A stretch of 64,000 nucleotides of DNA from Gilvimarinus polysaccharolyticus (GTDB taxonomy: Bacteria; Pseudomonadota; Gammaproteobacteria; Pseudomonadales; Cellvibrionaceae): assembly GCF_001187555.1 (NCBI RefSeq), contig NZ_LFIJ01000002.1, positions 284,716 through 348,715 on the forward strand. Reading direction: 5' to 3'. A model generated the notes under the pieces. That model searched no databases. It was not told where the DNA came from and saw only the letters and a program-made list of their open reading frames with translations. The translations under genes and the position numbers were made by a program. This document shows, piece by piece, positions 17,194 to 25,972 of the stretch (positions are counted from its first letter, which is position 1; every line of letters starts with the position of its first letter).

Positions 17194-17769
17194 ATGCCCT
17201 ACTCAAAAAAACATAAAGAAAGAACCAGAAAAAGCATTCTGGAAAGCGCCCAATCGTTATTTTCTTCAAAAGGATTTAGTGCAGTTACTGTGAATGAGGT
17301 GATGCAAGATTGCTCCCTCACAAGAGGGGCCTTTTACGCTCACTTCAAAAGTAAATCTGAATTGTATAGTGAGGCTCTAAAGTTTTCGGCAACGAATAGT
17401 GAGCTAGCCAAAATGAAACCTAAAGAAACATCCTCAAAAGAGTGGCTAAGTCAGTTGTTAAATGGATATCTTAGTATTGAACATGTGAACGGCGAAAAAC
17501 CGTGTCCTCTGGCTTTTTTGGCAACTGATATTGTTTCACAAGACAAAACAGCAAAGAAGGCGTATGCGCACACCTATAAGAACATGAATAAAATTATTAT
17601 TGAGTATGCTGGAGCTGACGCCCCTCGTAACAAAGATGATATACTTTCATTAACTTCAATGATTATCGGGGCGGTAGCCGTTTCAAGAACAATTGAAGAT
17701 AAGAGTTTAGTTAAAAAAATCTTGGCCTCTTGCCGACAACAAGTACGGTCGATGCTTGATGGGATATAA
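17194..17769 (+). CDS. TetR family regulator (integron cassette, reverse orientation)
   Basis: About 191 residues from the ATG at 17194 (MPYSKKHKER). The N-terminal TetR DNA-binding domain is clear: RKSILESAQSLFSSKGFSAVTVNEVM then helix-turn-helix DCSLTRGAFYAHFKSKSELY. The C-terminal part (KPCPLAFLATDIV) resembles AcrR/NemR-like ligand-binding domains with a Cys-Pro that could be redox or electrophile sensitive. It is the only array gene read on the plus strand. It shares a cassette with the divergent MAPEG gene and a palindromic operator. Its stop codon overlaps the R' end of the next attC. Confidence 0.88.
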   Translation: MPYSKKHKERTRKSILESAQSLFSSKGFSAVTVNEVMQDCSLTRGAFYAHFKSKSELYSEALKFSATNSELAKMKPKETSSKEWLSQLLNGYLSIEHVNGEKPCPLAFLATDIVSQDKTAKKAYAHTYKNMNKIIIEYAGADAPRNKDDILSLTSMIIGAVAVSRTIEDKSLVKKILASCRQQVRSMLDGI

Positions 17770-17862
17770 ACGCCTCGCTAAGAGGCAAAAAATAGTTGAT
17801 TAAAATAAGCGACGCAGGAGCAAAAACCAAGTGTTTTTTGTCCTTTTAAGCGACTTGTTATA
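17765..17862 (-). other. attC site of the DUF2867 cassette
   Basis: Minus strand: TATAACAAG (R'', 17854-17862), then a segment with GGACAAAAAACA, GGTTTTTGCTCC, and the end GCCTCTTAGCGAGGCG plus TTTATAT (R', AAC at 17769-17771). About 98 bp, VCR-like in size. It is closely similar along its length to the interrupted site at 20152-20242, showing that this host has its own attC family. Confidence 0.85.
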
Positions 17863-18355
17863 TGCGACCTGCTTTGAGTGCTTGTTTAATACAATACTTA
17901 GCAACTAATTTATGAAAAGGCTTTATAAAAGCCATGTACACTTTACCTGTTTTAGTTTTTAAATTAACTAAGGTAGAAACAGAAAACTCTTGTTCTGATA
18001 ATTTTAAAACAGATAACCACATATCCATATTAGGCTCATACGCACCACAAATAACTTCTGTAGTTTCTACTGACTCGATTACAAGGAAGCCAGCTTTATT
18101 ACCTGCCTGAATATCATCTAGTGGCAGACTCATTTCTGTATTACTAGCCGAGAAGCCAAAGTGTTTCACTATGGAATTACGCAAAGATAAAGCGAGTCGC
18201 ACTGGTTTGGGTAAAAAACCAAATATGCTGTGATATACATTTTTAGCTTCAAGGTTAGTTTTATTAACCCGAACTTTAAATGAATCTCGGTAATAAGAAT
18301 TGACCTCTTTACCGTTGATTTTTGTTTCTAATGGAAACTCCATTTCCGAAATCAT
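17858..18355 (-). CDS. DUF2867 family protein (integron cassette)
   Basis: About 165 residues. The ATG at 18355 (MISEMEFPLE) is chosen because AAGGAGG precedes it at good spacing. The open frame runs about 32 codons further upstream, but that part is translated IS1182 end plus attC sequence. Family-like features are HSIFGFLPKPVRLALSLRN, the HFGF segment and the C-terminal TGKVYMAFIKPFHKLVAKY motif, as in DUF2867. Function unknown. The IS1182 insertion lies only 23 bp upstream of its start, so the cassette now has a new upstream context and may be driven from the IS. Confidence 0.78.
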   Translation of the reverse strand: MISEMEFPLETKINGKEVNSYYRDSFKVRVNKTNLEAKNVYHSIFGFLPKPVRLALSLRNSIVKHFGFSASNTEMSLPLDDIQAGNKAGFLVIESVETTEVICGAYEPNMDMWLSVLKLSEQEFSVSTLVNLKTKTGKVYMAFIKPFHKLVAKYCIKQALKAGRI

Positions 18356-18380
18356 ATGTAACCTCCTTGGAGCATATAAC

Positions 18381-20151
18381 GAGACTGTAGAAAAACGTTT
18401 TTTCGAAAACGCATATCTCAGTCTGCCCTTTAATTTTATATTGATCACCATTCAACCACATTCGCTTAACATAATCACTTATTCTGCGCGGTAACGCAGA
18501 GGTAATTGTGGATAAGACTGTGGTTAAGCAATCGCTCCATAATTCATTAGCTTTTCAATGTTATGCACCAAGCAAAACAAACGCCACTGACCCTGTACTT
18601 TCGTTTTTCCACGTAGAGAGAAACGGTTCAACCGTTTATTAGTGCCTATATTGCCAAACACAGGCTCAACAGTGGACATACGGTGACCGTAAATCGCCTT
18701 TCCGTATCGGCTATCGACACGACGTTTCATCCAGTCAGTCGCCGTACGGCCATTGGTGTAGGTTATGGAGACTTGTCGACCATGGCCTTCACGCGTATCG
18801 GCTGAACTCGGGTTGCGCATGCACTGATGCTTAAGGTCGCACTGTCGGCAGTCTGTCAACTTACCTTCAAAGAAGAGTTTCCGCTTGCCATCGTTGGCGA
18901 TGATGTCGTTTTTTAGCCACATCTCTTTGCCGGCCGGACAGCGACAAGTTTTCTTCTTTTTATTGATGATAAATTCGCTGGAAGGAATCACAGCCTTTAC
19001 ACCTTTCACCGTGTCTCGGTGACGCTTACCGTATTTTTCTTTTTGTTTGGCGAAGGTTTTATCACGCGAGCGAAATTGGTTGTCGGGGATATAAGCATTA
19101 ATGCCTTCGCGGCGCAGGTAATGATTATTGGCGTCATTTGAAAATCCGGTGTCAGCGGTAATAATGGCCTGTGCTTTGAGTATGTCAGGGCTGATTCCCG
19201 TACGGGCGTAGCGCTGCTTGATACCGGCCAGTATAGGCTCTAGCGTATGGTGCTCTTGGCCCTCACCGAAGGCCTGAGCTTCAACAATAATTTGATGCTT
19301 TTTATCGACAGCCGCTACACCGTTGTAGCCTTGAATGGTGCCTTTACTGGTGGTAATTTTAGCCGATTCATTGTCGGTTATATTACTTTTAACCTCTGTC
19401 GGATTTTTACCCTGCCCCATCCGTGGGGTTGCCGTCTTTAGGAATTTATTAATCCGTTCAAACTCTTTTCCTAAGGTTTCCGTGGCGCTCGTCAACTGCT
19501 GTTTTCTTTCTCGTTCATTCGGCTTACGTCCGTCTAACTTTTTATGCTCTTTAATACACGCGCGAAGCCTCCGCTGTATTTTGTCACGCTTGGCTTCCAA
19601 TTCAGGTAAGGTGCCTGAGTGTTCTTTAGCTGCATTCGATGACATTTTACAACCATCAATGGCAAACAGTTCATTCCCCAGAAGCCCTTGCTGGTCACAC
19701 ACCAAGAGTACTTGCTCAAATACTGATTCGATAGCGTCGGGGTAGCTGCTTACAAAGCTGGCAATACTGGTAAAGTGAGGTACCGCATCACAAGACAAGG
19801 CTTTAAATATTATATTGTGTTCACACTGCCACTGAATTTCACGACTGGAGGTGATCCCCTTCGCGTAGGCAAAAAGAATAATTTTAAGCAGTATGGCAGG
19901 GTCGTATGCAGAGCGCCCACCAGCATCGTTACTGTAGTTTTTATAAAACTCGGAAAGATCAATGTGATTATCGATCAGATTATGGAGGGTAAATTCAAAG
20001 GTTCCTGGCTGGATTTGCTCTTCGAAGTTAATCACCACCATGGCATCTTGGTTGTAATTATATTTTTTGAAGTTTGGCATAACGGAAGCTCCATTTACGA
20101 TGCCTTATTTTATCAAAATCCTCCTGTTTTTTGGAGTTTTTCTACAGCCTC
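18381..20151 (-). mobile_element. IS1182-family insertion sequence in an attC R' core
   Basis: Terminal inverted repeats GAGACTGTAGAAAAAC (left, from 18381) and, read from the right, GAGGCTGTAGAAAAAC (ending 20151). Flanking AAC (18378-18380 and 20152-20154; AACG if the adjacent G is counted) looks like a short target duplication. Removing the element restores GGGGCGTTATATGC on the minus strand, that is, an attC R' core. It carries one transposase gene and appears intact. Confidence 0.85.
18524..20080 (-). CDS. IS1182 family transposase
   Basis: A 518-residue DDE transposase. N-terminal DUF772-type domain (GGRSAYDPAILLKIILFAYAKGITSSREIQ, about 55-85). The catalytic residues are in AIDGCKMSSNAAKEHSG (first Asp), ITADTGFSND (second Asp) and STVEPVFGNIGTNKRL (Glu). 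The cysteine-rich insert CRCPAGKEMWL ... CRQCDLKHQCMRNP before the last motif is typical of IS1182 members. No frameshift or stop is seen, so it may be active. It fills its element between terminal repeats with 140 bp to the left end and about 70 bp to the right end. Confidence 0.93.
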   Translation of the reverse strand: MPNFKKYNYNQDAMVVINFEEQIQPGTFEFTLHNLIDNHIDLSEFYKNYSNDAGGRSAYDPAILLKIILFAYAKGITSSREIQWQCEHNIIFKALSCDAVPHFTSIASFVSSYPDAIESVFEQVLLVCDQQGLLGNELFAIDGCKMSSNAAKEHSGTLPELEAKRDKIQRRLRACIKEHKKLDGRKPNERERKQQLTSATETLGKEFERINKFLKTATPRMGQGKNPTEVKSNITDNESAKITTSKGTIQGYNGVAAVDKKHQIIVEAQAFGEGQEHHTLEPILAGIKQRYARTGISPDILKAQAIITADTGFSNDANNHYLRREGINAYIPDNQFRSRDKTFAKQKEKYGKRHRDTVKGVKAVIPSSEFIINKKKKTCRCPAGKEMWLKNDIIANDGKRKLFFEGKLTDCRQCDLKHQCMRNPSSADTREGHGRQVSITYTNGRTATDWMKRRVDSRYGKAIYGHRMSTVEPVFGNIGTNKRLNRFSLRGKTKVQGQWRLFCLVHNIEKLMNYGAIA

Positions 20152-20242
20152 AACGCCCCATTAAGAGGCTAAAAATTGTTTGCTAAAATGTTTGAGGAAC
20201 GAAAAACAGCAAACTGTTTTTTGTCCTGCTTTAATGCCTTGT
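20152..20242 (-). other. attC remnant split from its R'' end by an IS110 element
   Basis: Minus strand: ACAAGGCATTAAAGCAGG, then GGACAAAAAACAG ... GCTGTTTTT ..., ending TTAGCCTCTTAATGGGGCG and TT. It matches the 17765-17862 attC along its length. Its R'' start is now at 21458-21465 and its R' continues across the IS1182 element at 18378. One attC is thus split in three. Confidence 0.75.
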
Positions 20243-20289
20243 ATGATTGATTTAACACGATTTCCGTTCCTGTTAATAAAGCGATAAGG

Positions 20290-20400
20290 TGAGGCTCATG
20301 TCTGCAGCAACAGACATTCAGCGTGGTAACTCGATTGATGCCAGGCACCGGTAATACCGAGTCCGTTAACAAGCCAGAGCGCCACGCTGATCCTACTTTT
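20290..20400 (+). ncRNA. putative bridge/seek RNA of the IS110 element
   Basis: The roughly 200-bp non-coding part before the transposase is structured. There is a hairpin GTCTG/CAGAC (20300-20315) and then a stem CAGCGTGG (20319-20326) with CCACGCTG (20382-20389). Inside the large loop are sub-stems ACTCG/CGAGT and CGGT/ACCG. One loop segment, TTAACAAG (20366-20373), shares TAACAAG with the attC R'' target. Another, GATTGAT (20333-20339), is identical to the element's own left end (20245-20251). This is what a target-loop and a donor-loop would look like. RNA expression is unproven. Confidence 0.45.
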
Positions 20401-20447
20401 AACTCGAACAGTCGAATGAGCCTCGAGCTCGAATGTAGCAAGGGTGA

Positions 20448-21410
<963 letters not shown>

Positions 21411-21457
21411 ATTAGCCAAAAATAACGTTGCTGAAGGCTTGATTTTAATCACAGTCG

Positions 21458-21465
21458 CTTGTTAG
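21458..21465 (-). other. R'' half of the interrupted attC
   Basis: Minus strand CTAACAAG directly overlaps the stop codon of the cassette gene at 21462. The rest of this attC lies beyond the IS110 element at 20152-20242. Confidence 0.7.
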
Positions 21466-21926
21466 CATTTTTTTACCCTATACAATGAGTTCATGCGCAG
21501 CTCTCCCTCTTTGTAAAGCTCAATAAATTCCAAGATAGTCGTTTCGCCATAACACCTAAACTCATCGGGACCAAACTGGTAATCTGAGGTGAAAACAATT
21601 TTTCCCGCAGGGGATGCTTGTAACAAATCTTTAATTAATTCGACGAAGCTGGAATCATGTTCTTCTATAAATTCAATATTATCGTCGATACCATTATCTT
21701 CTCCGTTTTCATCATACCAATCCTTCTTTAGCAACTCGTAAGCGGTACGCCCTCTTTTTTCATGGACGCGATATATACACCCACTTAACTGATCGAAATC
21801 AGATTGAAAGGTAGATGAATGTGCTCTATCTGATATTAGCTCCCTACCAGACTCTACAAGAAACGAATATGAAGAGCAGTCTATTGGATCGTTTTGATTA
21901 ATGCATACTAATTCAATTGATGGCAA
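21462..21926 (-). CDS. hypothetical protein (integron cassette)
   Basis: A 154-residue acidic protein with no family I recognise. It contains a D/E-rich middle (YDENGEDNGIDDNIEFIEEHD) and ends in YRVKKC. The start is TTG at 21926: CAGGAGG precedes it at 7-nt spacing and no ATG is suitably placed, so TTG is well supported. The stop codon lies inside the R'' box of its attC. It resembles small cytoplasmic proteins of the Imm/SMI-type accessory class only in size and acidity, so no function is claimed. Confidence 0.65.
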   Translation of the reverse strand: MPSIELVCINQNDPIDCSSYSFLVESGRELISDRAHSSTFQSDFDQLSGCIYRVHEKRGRTAYELLKKDWYDENGEDNGIDDNIEFIEEHDSSFVELIKDLLQASPAGKIVFTSDYQFGPDEFRCYGETTILEFIELYKEGELRMNSLYRVKKC

Positions 21927-21943
21927 CTCGATGCCTCCTGAAA

Positions 21944-22040
21944 TGCTAACGCCTAAATAATTTGCCGCAGTAAAATGGCGGATTTTTTGCCCCGCAAAAA
22001 AGGCGACAGTTTACGTAGGTCAAATTGATTTACTTGTTAG
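21944..22040 (-). other. attC site of the second cassette
   Basis: Minus strand: CTAACAAG (R'', 22033-22040), arms around a TTTTTTGCGGGGCAAAAAA hairpin, and ending GGCGTTAGCA (R', a good GTTRRRY-type core; AAC at 21948-21950). About 97 bp. Confidence 0.85.
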
Positions 22041-22473
22041 TTGCCGGTTTATCATAGCCAGCAAACGGACCATAAAATATCTTCTCAGTTTTTAGGCCCG
22101 CTATAACTTCACTTTTCACTGGGAAGTGCCCCTTAAATTCTGGCCACCCTTCGCTAACATATGAATCCCACTTTAACGGGTCTAACTGAACTATTTTACC
22201 TTCTATATCTATAAACTCATATCCTTGCTGAACAAGGCTTGACACTGCTTTTTGTGCTGCTAATTCATGATTCTTTGCAACAACAAAAACTGGCACGTAT
22301 GCACCAAGAAGCTCTTTTGGTATTTCAGTATTAGTGCCCCTTCCGATATGAAGGGTTAATTGATAAAAGTTTGACGTTTCACTATTCATTTTGTTCAGTC
22401 CAAATATACTATCTCCAAAGACCAATGCTGACCACGCCATAGACAAAAATATTAAAGTAAGATGATATTTCAT
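22030..22473 (-). CDS. secreted hypothetical protein (integron cassette)
   Basis: A 147-residue protein with a clear N-terminal signal peptide (MKYHLTLIFLSMAWSALVFGD). The mature part begins SIFGLNKMNSETSNFYQLTLHIGRG and has ELAAQKAVSSLVQQGYEFIDIEGKIVQLDP. No family recognised. The ATG at 22473 lies only about 15 bp after the R' end of the preceding attC and has no clear ribosome binding site, common for cassette genes. Its coding end runs through the R'' box of its own attC. Confidence 0.65.
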   Translation of the reverse strand: MKYHLTLIFLSMAWSALVFGDSIFGLNKMNSETSNFYQLTLHIGRGTNTEIPKELLGAYVPVFVVAKNHELAAQKAVSSLVQQGYEFIDIEGKIVQLDPLKWDSYVSEGWPEFKGHFPVKSEVIAGLKTEKIFYGPFAGYDKPATNK

Positions 22474-22483
22474 AAGTAGAGGC

Positions 22484-22591
22484 TACTAACGCTCGCATAA
22501 ACGGCGAGCAAATTGGACGCTTTGTTGCGCCGTTGTTTTTTTTGCAATAAAGTGGACAATTTGAACGAGTCCGTTTGATGCACTTGTTATA
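22484..22591 (-). other. attC site of the first cassette
   Basis: Minus strand: TATAACAAG (R'', 22583-22591), then GTGCATCAAACGGACTCG and its partly complementary right arm, ending GCGAGCGTTAGTAGCC (R', AAC at 22488-22490). About 108 bp, VCR-like. Confidence 0.85.
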
Positions 22592-22997
22592 TTTTTTCAA
22601 TGATTATATCAGAGTCTGTATCTTCATTATTTGAGTATTTTAAGGTAAAGGTAATACCATTAATGTAAAATTTAATTTTAGCAAATTCATTTTTAGAGGT
22701 AGAACAAATTATTTTACTAATTAATTCACCTTGAAAATTAAACTCACTCATAAAATCAGTTAATTCTAAATCATCTAAATCTTCGAAAGCATCAACTTTA
22801 CAGAATTCTTCCCAGAAACCTAAAGTCGCATCTAGAAAAAATCGCTGATATAGATCAATACCTTCGAATTTACAGACAACCATCAAAACATCAACCTTAC
22901 TGCTATCTGTATAAAAAACAGTGAAGTATTCGATTATTCTATTTATAAGATTTGAACATTCGAACTTGTCATCATTTATAATTCTTTGGCCAGCCAC
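22587..22997 (-). CDS. hypothetical protein (first integron cassette)
   Basis: A 136-residue, AT-rich, acidic cytoplasmic protein with no recognised family (MAGQRIINDDKFEC at the start; VLMVVCKFEGIDLYQRFFLDATLGFWEEF in the middle). The start is GTG at 22997 with CAGGA upstream. It is the cassette nearest attI, so it should be the best expressed from the candidate Pc promoter at 23084-23112. The recombination point with attI would be at GTTATAT near 23013-23019, just in front of its start. Confidence 0.65.
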   Translation of the reverse strand: MAGQRIINDDKFECSNLINRIIEYFTVFYTDSSKVDVLMVVCKFEGIDLYQRFFLDATLGFWEEFCKVDAFEDLDDLELTDFMSEFNFQGELISKIICSTSKNEFAKIKFYINGITFTLKYSNNEDTDSDIIIEKI

Positions 22998-23012
22998 GAT
23001 TTATCCTGAAAA

Positions 23013-23300
23013 ATATAACATTTTAATAGGCTCCTTCCGGAATTTGCGCTTCGAGGGAGCCTATCTTTTTTGAATTTAAACAGAAATTACTCTGAAGGCC
23101 GCGTCAAGTCAAACCTACAAACGGCCTGACTGTTTTTTAACCACCCAATAGACCGTACTCGTAGGGAGCCTATCCCCGATGGAGAGGTACACGTTAAGCC
23201 GCTGATTTTTAACAGTTATTTAACAAACGACTCAATAGGTGCCCTTGATAGGCTCCCTGCTCACCTATTGCACCTATTTGAATAGACCGTACAAGCCTGC
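23013..23300 (-). other. attI and leader region with repeats
   Basis: Between intI and the first cassette. A hairpin ATAGGCTCC (23026-23034) / GGAGCCTAT (23056-23064) lies beside the probable cross-over core GTTATAT. The same nonamer recurs at 23165-23174 and inverted at 23247-23256. The 12-mer AATAGACCGTAC is repeated directly at 23147-23158 and 23281-23292. A second core-like GTTAAGC is at 23193-23199. Such repeats may be integrase-binding sites, as in known attI sites. Exact limits are inferred. Confidence 0.6.
23084..23112 (-). promoter_or_regulatory. candidate cassette promoter Pc
   Basis: On the minus strand TTGACT (23112-23107), 17-bp spacer, TAATTT (23089-23084), pointing into the array about 90 bp before the first cassette gene. 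Good -35 and spacing, fair -10. Confidence 0.5.
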
Positions 23301-23302
23301 TA

Positions 23303-23318
23303 CTGTATATATAGACAG
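23303..23318. promoter_or_regulatory. LexA (SOS) box of intI
   Basis: CTGTATATATAGACAG matches the LexA consensus CTGT-N8-ACAG with the preferred AT alternation. It lies 14 bp before the intI start and must overlap its promoter or leader. LexA control of integron integrases is established in Vibrio and class 1 integrons. Confidence 0.85.
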
Positions 23319-23332
23319 CATGAGGAGGTTTT

Positions 23333-24313
23333 ATGAAAGACGTTCCCCGATTACTTCCCGCAAGCCCTGTACGATTTATGGACCGGTTTAGAGCTTTTAT
23401 TCGCGCCAAAGGGTTGAGCTATAAGACGGAGCAAACCTACTGTACCTGGGTGGTGGATTTTATCCGCTTTCATAATATGGCTAAACCCGAAAGCTTAGCG
23501 CCCCACGAGGTTGACCGGTATTTAAGTCATATTGCCAACCAACGCTTTTGCTCTGTTAATACCCAAAAAACCGCCTTAAACGCTCTTGCCTTTTTATATA
23601 ATCAATTTTTAGATAAGCCACTTGGGCAACTAAGCTTTTCCACTAGTCAGCGGCCCAAAACGCTACCGACAGTGCTTAGCCACGATGAGGCAACCGCGGT
23701 GCTGGAGCAATTATCGGGCGTTGCTTGGTTGTGCGCATCGCTTATGTATGGCGCGGGGTTAAGAGTGATGGAGACAATGCGGCTTAGAGTTCAAGATATC
23801 GACTTTGCTAATAACTGCATTATTGCGCGCGAGACAAAGGGCCGTAAGTGGCGTCGCACATTGTTACCGCTATCTTTAGTGGGGCCGCTAAACGAGCAAA
23901 TCGCTCTAGCTTTAAATGTTCAAGCAAAGGATTTAGCTGAGGGGTTTGGGGAGGTTTATTTGCCTAATGCCTTAGCCAGAAAATACCCGAGTGCGGCAAC
24001 TGAGCCCGCTTGGCAATATATATTCCCTGCACCAAACCGCGCTATTGACCCGCGCTCTGGCAAGGAGCGGCGACACCACTTGGGGGAGCAGCAAATTCAA
24101 CGTATTGTTAAAAAAGCTGTTTTGGCGAGTAAAATTCACAAAAAAGCCGGGTGTCATACTTTTCGCCACAGTTTTGCCACACAACTACTTCGCTCTGGTA
24201 CTGATTTGCGAAACATTCAAGAATTATTGGGGCACGCGAGTTTGGAGACTACGCAAATTTATACCCATGTAGTGGGTATCGAGCAACGTGGAATTTCAAG
24301 CCCGATAGATTGA
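23333..24313 (+). CDS. intI: integron integrase IntI
   Basis: A 326-residue tyrosine recombinase that inserts and excises cassettes by recombining attI and single-stranded attC. Catalytic residues: R144 (GAGLRVMET), the HTFRH box with H275 and R278, H301 (LGHAS) and Y310 (QIYTH). The insertion [20 protein letters not shown] between box I and box II is the additional domain that separates IntI from XerC/D. The start at 23333 has a GAGGAGG ribosome binding site. It is divergent from the array, as expected, and preceded by a LexA box, so induction by DNA damage is likely. No truncation is seen, so the integron may be active. Confidence 0.96.
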   Translation: MKDVPRLLPASPVRFMDRFRAFIRAKGLSYKTEQTYCTWVVDFIRFHNMAKPESLAPHEVDRYLSHIANQRFCSVNTQKTALNALAFLYNQFLDKPLGQLSFSTSQRPKTLPTVLSHDEATAVLEQLSGVAWLCASLMYGAGLRVMETMRLRVQDIDFANNCIIARETKGRKWRRTLLPLSLVGPLNEQIALALNVQAKDLAEGFGEVYLPNALARKYPSAATEPAWQYIFPAPNRAIDPRSGKERRHHLGEQQIQRIVKKAVLASKIHKKAGCHTFRHSFATQLLRSGTDLRNIQELLGHASLETTQIYTHVVGIEQRGISSPID

Positions 24314-24577
24314 TAGTGCCATCGGCAACGATATTTTTATCACACCGCTGGGCTGAATGGCACTTACTGAGTGCCGAAGCACTAACTTTTTTGCTATTGC
24401 CACGAAGACGAAAATCCAGAGGCCTCGGTATTTTCAACCACTGGCTCCCCGCCTATCCCATGGCACATTCTCTTGCTGCGCTGCGCAACTCACCTTGCTC
24501 GCGCAGATTTACGAGCATCTCTATATCACTAGCTTTTTATCTTTTGGCAATGCTGTAAAAGCGCTAATATTTTATTT
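24314..24577. other. intergenic region between intI and the helical-bundle gene
   Basis: The two flanking genes converge here. No gene, repeat or convincing terminator was found. Confidence 0.3.
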
Positions 24578-25021
24578 TTAAGATACCTCGGTACCATTGA
24601 GGCTTTCTCTTGCCACCTCAATGCCCTGCAAACAAGCGCGGCGCAGCGTGGGGTAATCTTTATCAATTACCGTCAGCTCCGGCGTTTGCAGCAGCTGTTC
24701 AAGTTGCGACTCGGCCTCTAGTCTTTGATATATAACGCCTTCGGTTTCATGAGCAGAGAACGCAGCCTCTAACCGTTGCAATAATTGCTCACCGGTTTCG
24801 CGATCGGCATCGGGAACTGAGGGTAAGTCACCACTATTACGAACAGCTTCTTCGGCTTCTTTAGCCAACAGATCACGTGCGTGGGCGATAGTGTCAAAAA
24901 GCTCGCACGTAAGCTTATCAGTAACAAACTCGGCGGCGTAGCGGTAGTGGTCGGCGCTTTGCATTAGCGCTACATGTAAATCGTTAAGTGCAACTTGTAC
25001 ATCATTACGTAATACACTCAT
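24578..25021 (-). CDS. putative four-helix-bundle protein (DUF2383-like)
   Basis: About 147 residues, all predicted helical and rich in Glu/Ala (MSVLRNDVQVALNDLHVALMQSADHYRYAAEF ... CELFDTIAHARDLLAKEAEEAV). This pattern is like the ferritin-like PA2169/DUF2383 stress proteins, but a clear metal-binding ExxH set is not obvious, so the family call is tentative. The ATG at 25021 with AAGGATG upstream is preferred; an upstream frame extension overlaps the lipid kinase stop. It is the last gene of the operon beginning at the PAP2 gene. Confidence 0.6.
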   Translation of the reverse strand: MSVLRNDVQVALNDLHVALMQSADHYRYAAEFVTDKLTCELFDTIAHARDLLAKEAEEAVRNSGDLPSVPDADRETGEQLLQRLEAAFSAHETEGVIYQRLEAESQLEQLLQTPELTVIDKDYPTLRRACLQGIEVARESLNGTEVS

Positions 25022-25052
25022 AAGCAGGCATCCTTCTGATGGTAAGTGGCGG

Positions 25053-25967
25053 TCATAGAGACTCGTCAATAGCGATAGGCCTTGGCACTACTACCTCTAA
25101 AGCTTTGGGCAAGACACTAAAATGTGCCGGCGTGTTGGCTACGGGTTCGCCATCGGCGTGAATCGCCATAACTTTTCGGCCGGTTATAATCTCTATCTTT
25201 TTTGCCTGAATATTAAAGACTCGCTCATTGTAATGCTGTTTGCCATCACGTAACAGCGGCGCCAGCGTTAATAACTCCCACAGAGTTTGCGGACGCAAGC
25301 TATACAGCGAAAGCTTGCCATCGTCGATGCGGCTGTTTTCATCTACCACATTGCCGCCGCCATAATAACGACCATTGCCAATAGCCATTTGAATAGAGCG
25401 TTGGCGGTAGTGCACACCATCGGCGGAGATATTAACTTTAAATTGCTTAACTCGAGCCAGCGCAGCAAATAGGGCTTTTAGGTAACTAAACACGCCCCAT
25501 TGTTTTTTTACCTCGCACGTTAACTCCTCGGTAACCTTTACTCCAAGTCCTAGGTGGGCAACATTAAAAAAGTAATGCTCATTTACCACACCCAAATCAA
25601 TTTTTTGGCACCGACCTAAAGCAATCGTCTCAAAAGCTTCTGCCAGCTCTGTACTTAAGCCCAGCGAACGCGCTAAGTCATTAGCAGTACCTAAAGGCAA
25701 TACCGCAAGAGGCAGGTCACATTGGTACAAAGTACCCGCCATTGAGCTAATGGTGCCATCACCACCACCGACTATCACTAAGTCTAAATGGCTTTTACGA
25801 TCAAATACGGCTTGACGACTGGTATCGGCACTGTGAGAGTTTAATCGTTCGACATGAATGCCGGCCTGCTCTAACCGCTCGAGCCCTGCATCAAGCTGTG
25901 CTTCTGCCCCTTGGCGTGCTTTGGGGTTAACAATCAATAAGGCGTTACGTATCTGATTTTTTTGCAT
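25053..25967 (-). CDS. diacylglycerol/lipid kinase, YegS family
   Basis: A 304-residue lipid kinase with the DAGK catalytic fold: LLIVNPKARQG at the N-terminus, the nucleotide-binding motif VIVGGGDGTISSMAGTL, LPLGTANDLARSLGL, and a C-terminal sandwich domain with ADGEPV. It phosphorylates diacylglycerol or a related lipid at the inner membrane face. The start is 5 bp after the DUF1206 stop, so the genes are co-transcribed and probably coupled. A PAP2-type lipid phosphatase gene in the same operon suggests balanced phosphatidate turnover. Confidence 0.9.
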   Translation of the reverse strand: MQKNQIRNALLIVNPKARQGAEAQLDAGLERLEQAGIHVERLNSHSADTSRQAVFDRKSHLDLVIVGGGDGTISSMAGTLYQCDLPLAVLPLGTANDLARSLGLSTELAEAFETIALGRCQKIDLGVVNEHYFFNVAHLGLGVKVTEELTCEVKKQWGVFSYLKALFAALARVKQFKVNISADGVHYRQRSIQMAIGNGRYYGGGNVVDENSRIDDGKLSLYSLRPQTLWELLTLAPLLRDGKQHYNERVFNIQAKKIEIITGRKVMAIHADGEPVANTPAHFSVLPKALEVVVPRPIAIDESL

Positions 25968-25972
25968 AACTT

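Noticed and set aside
21415-21465. Complete short attC between the IS110 transposase and the cassette gene
   Set aside because: It contains GTTATTTT and TAACAAG cores, but the inner part is better explained as the right end of the IS110 element, with TGATTAAAATCA resembling the left end. The true remainder of the attC is at 20152-20242.
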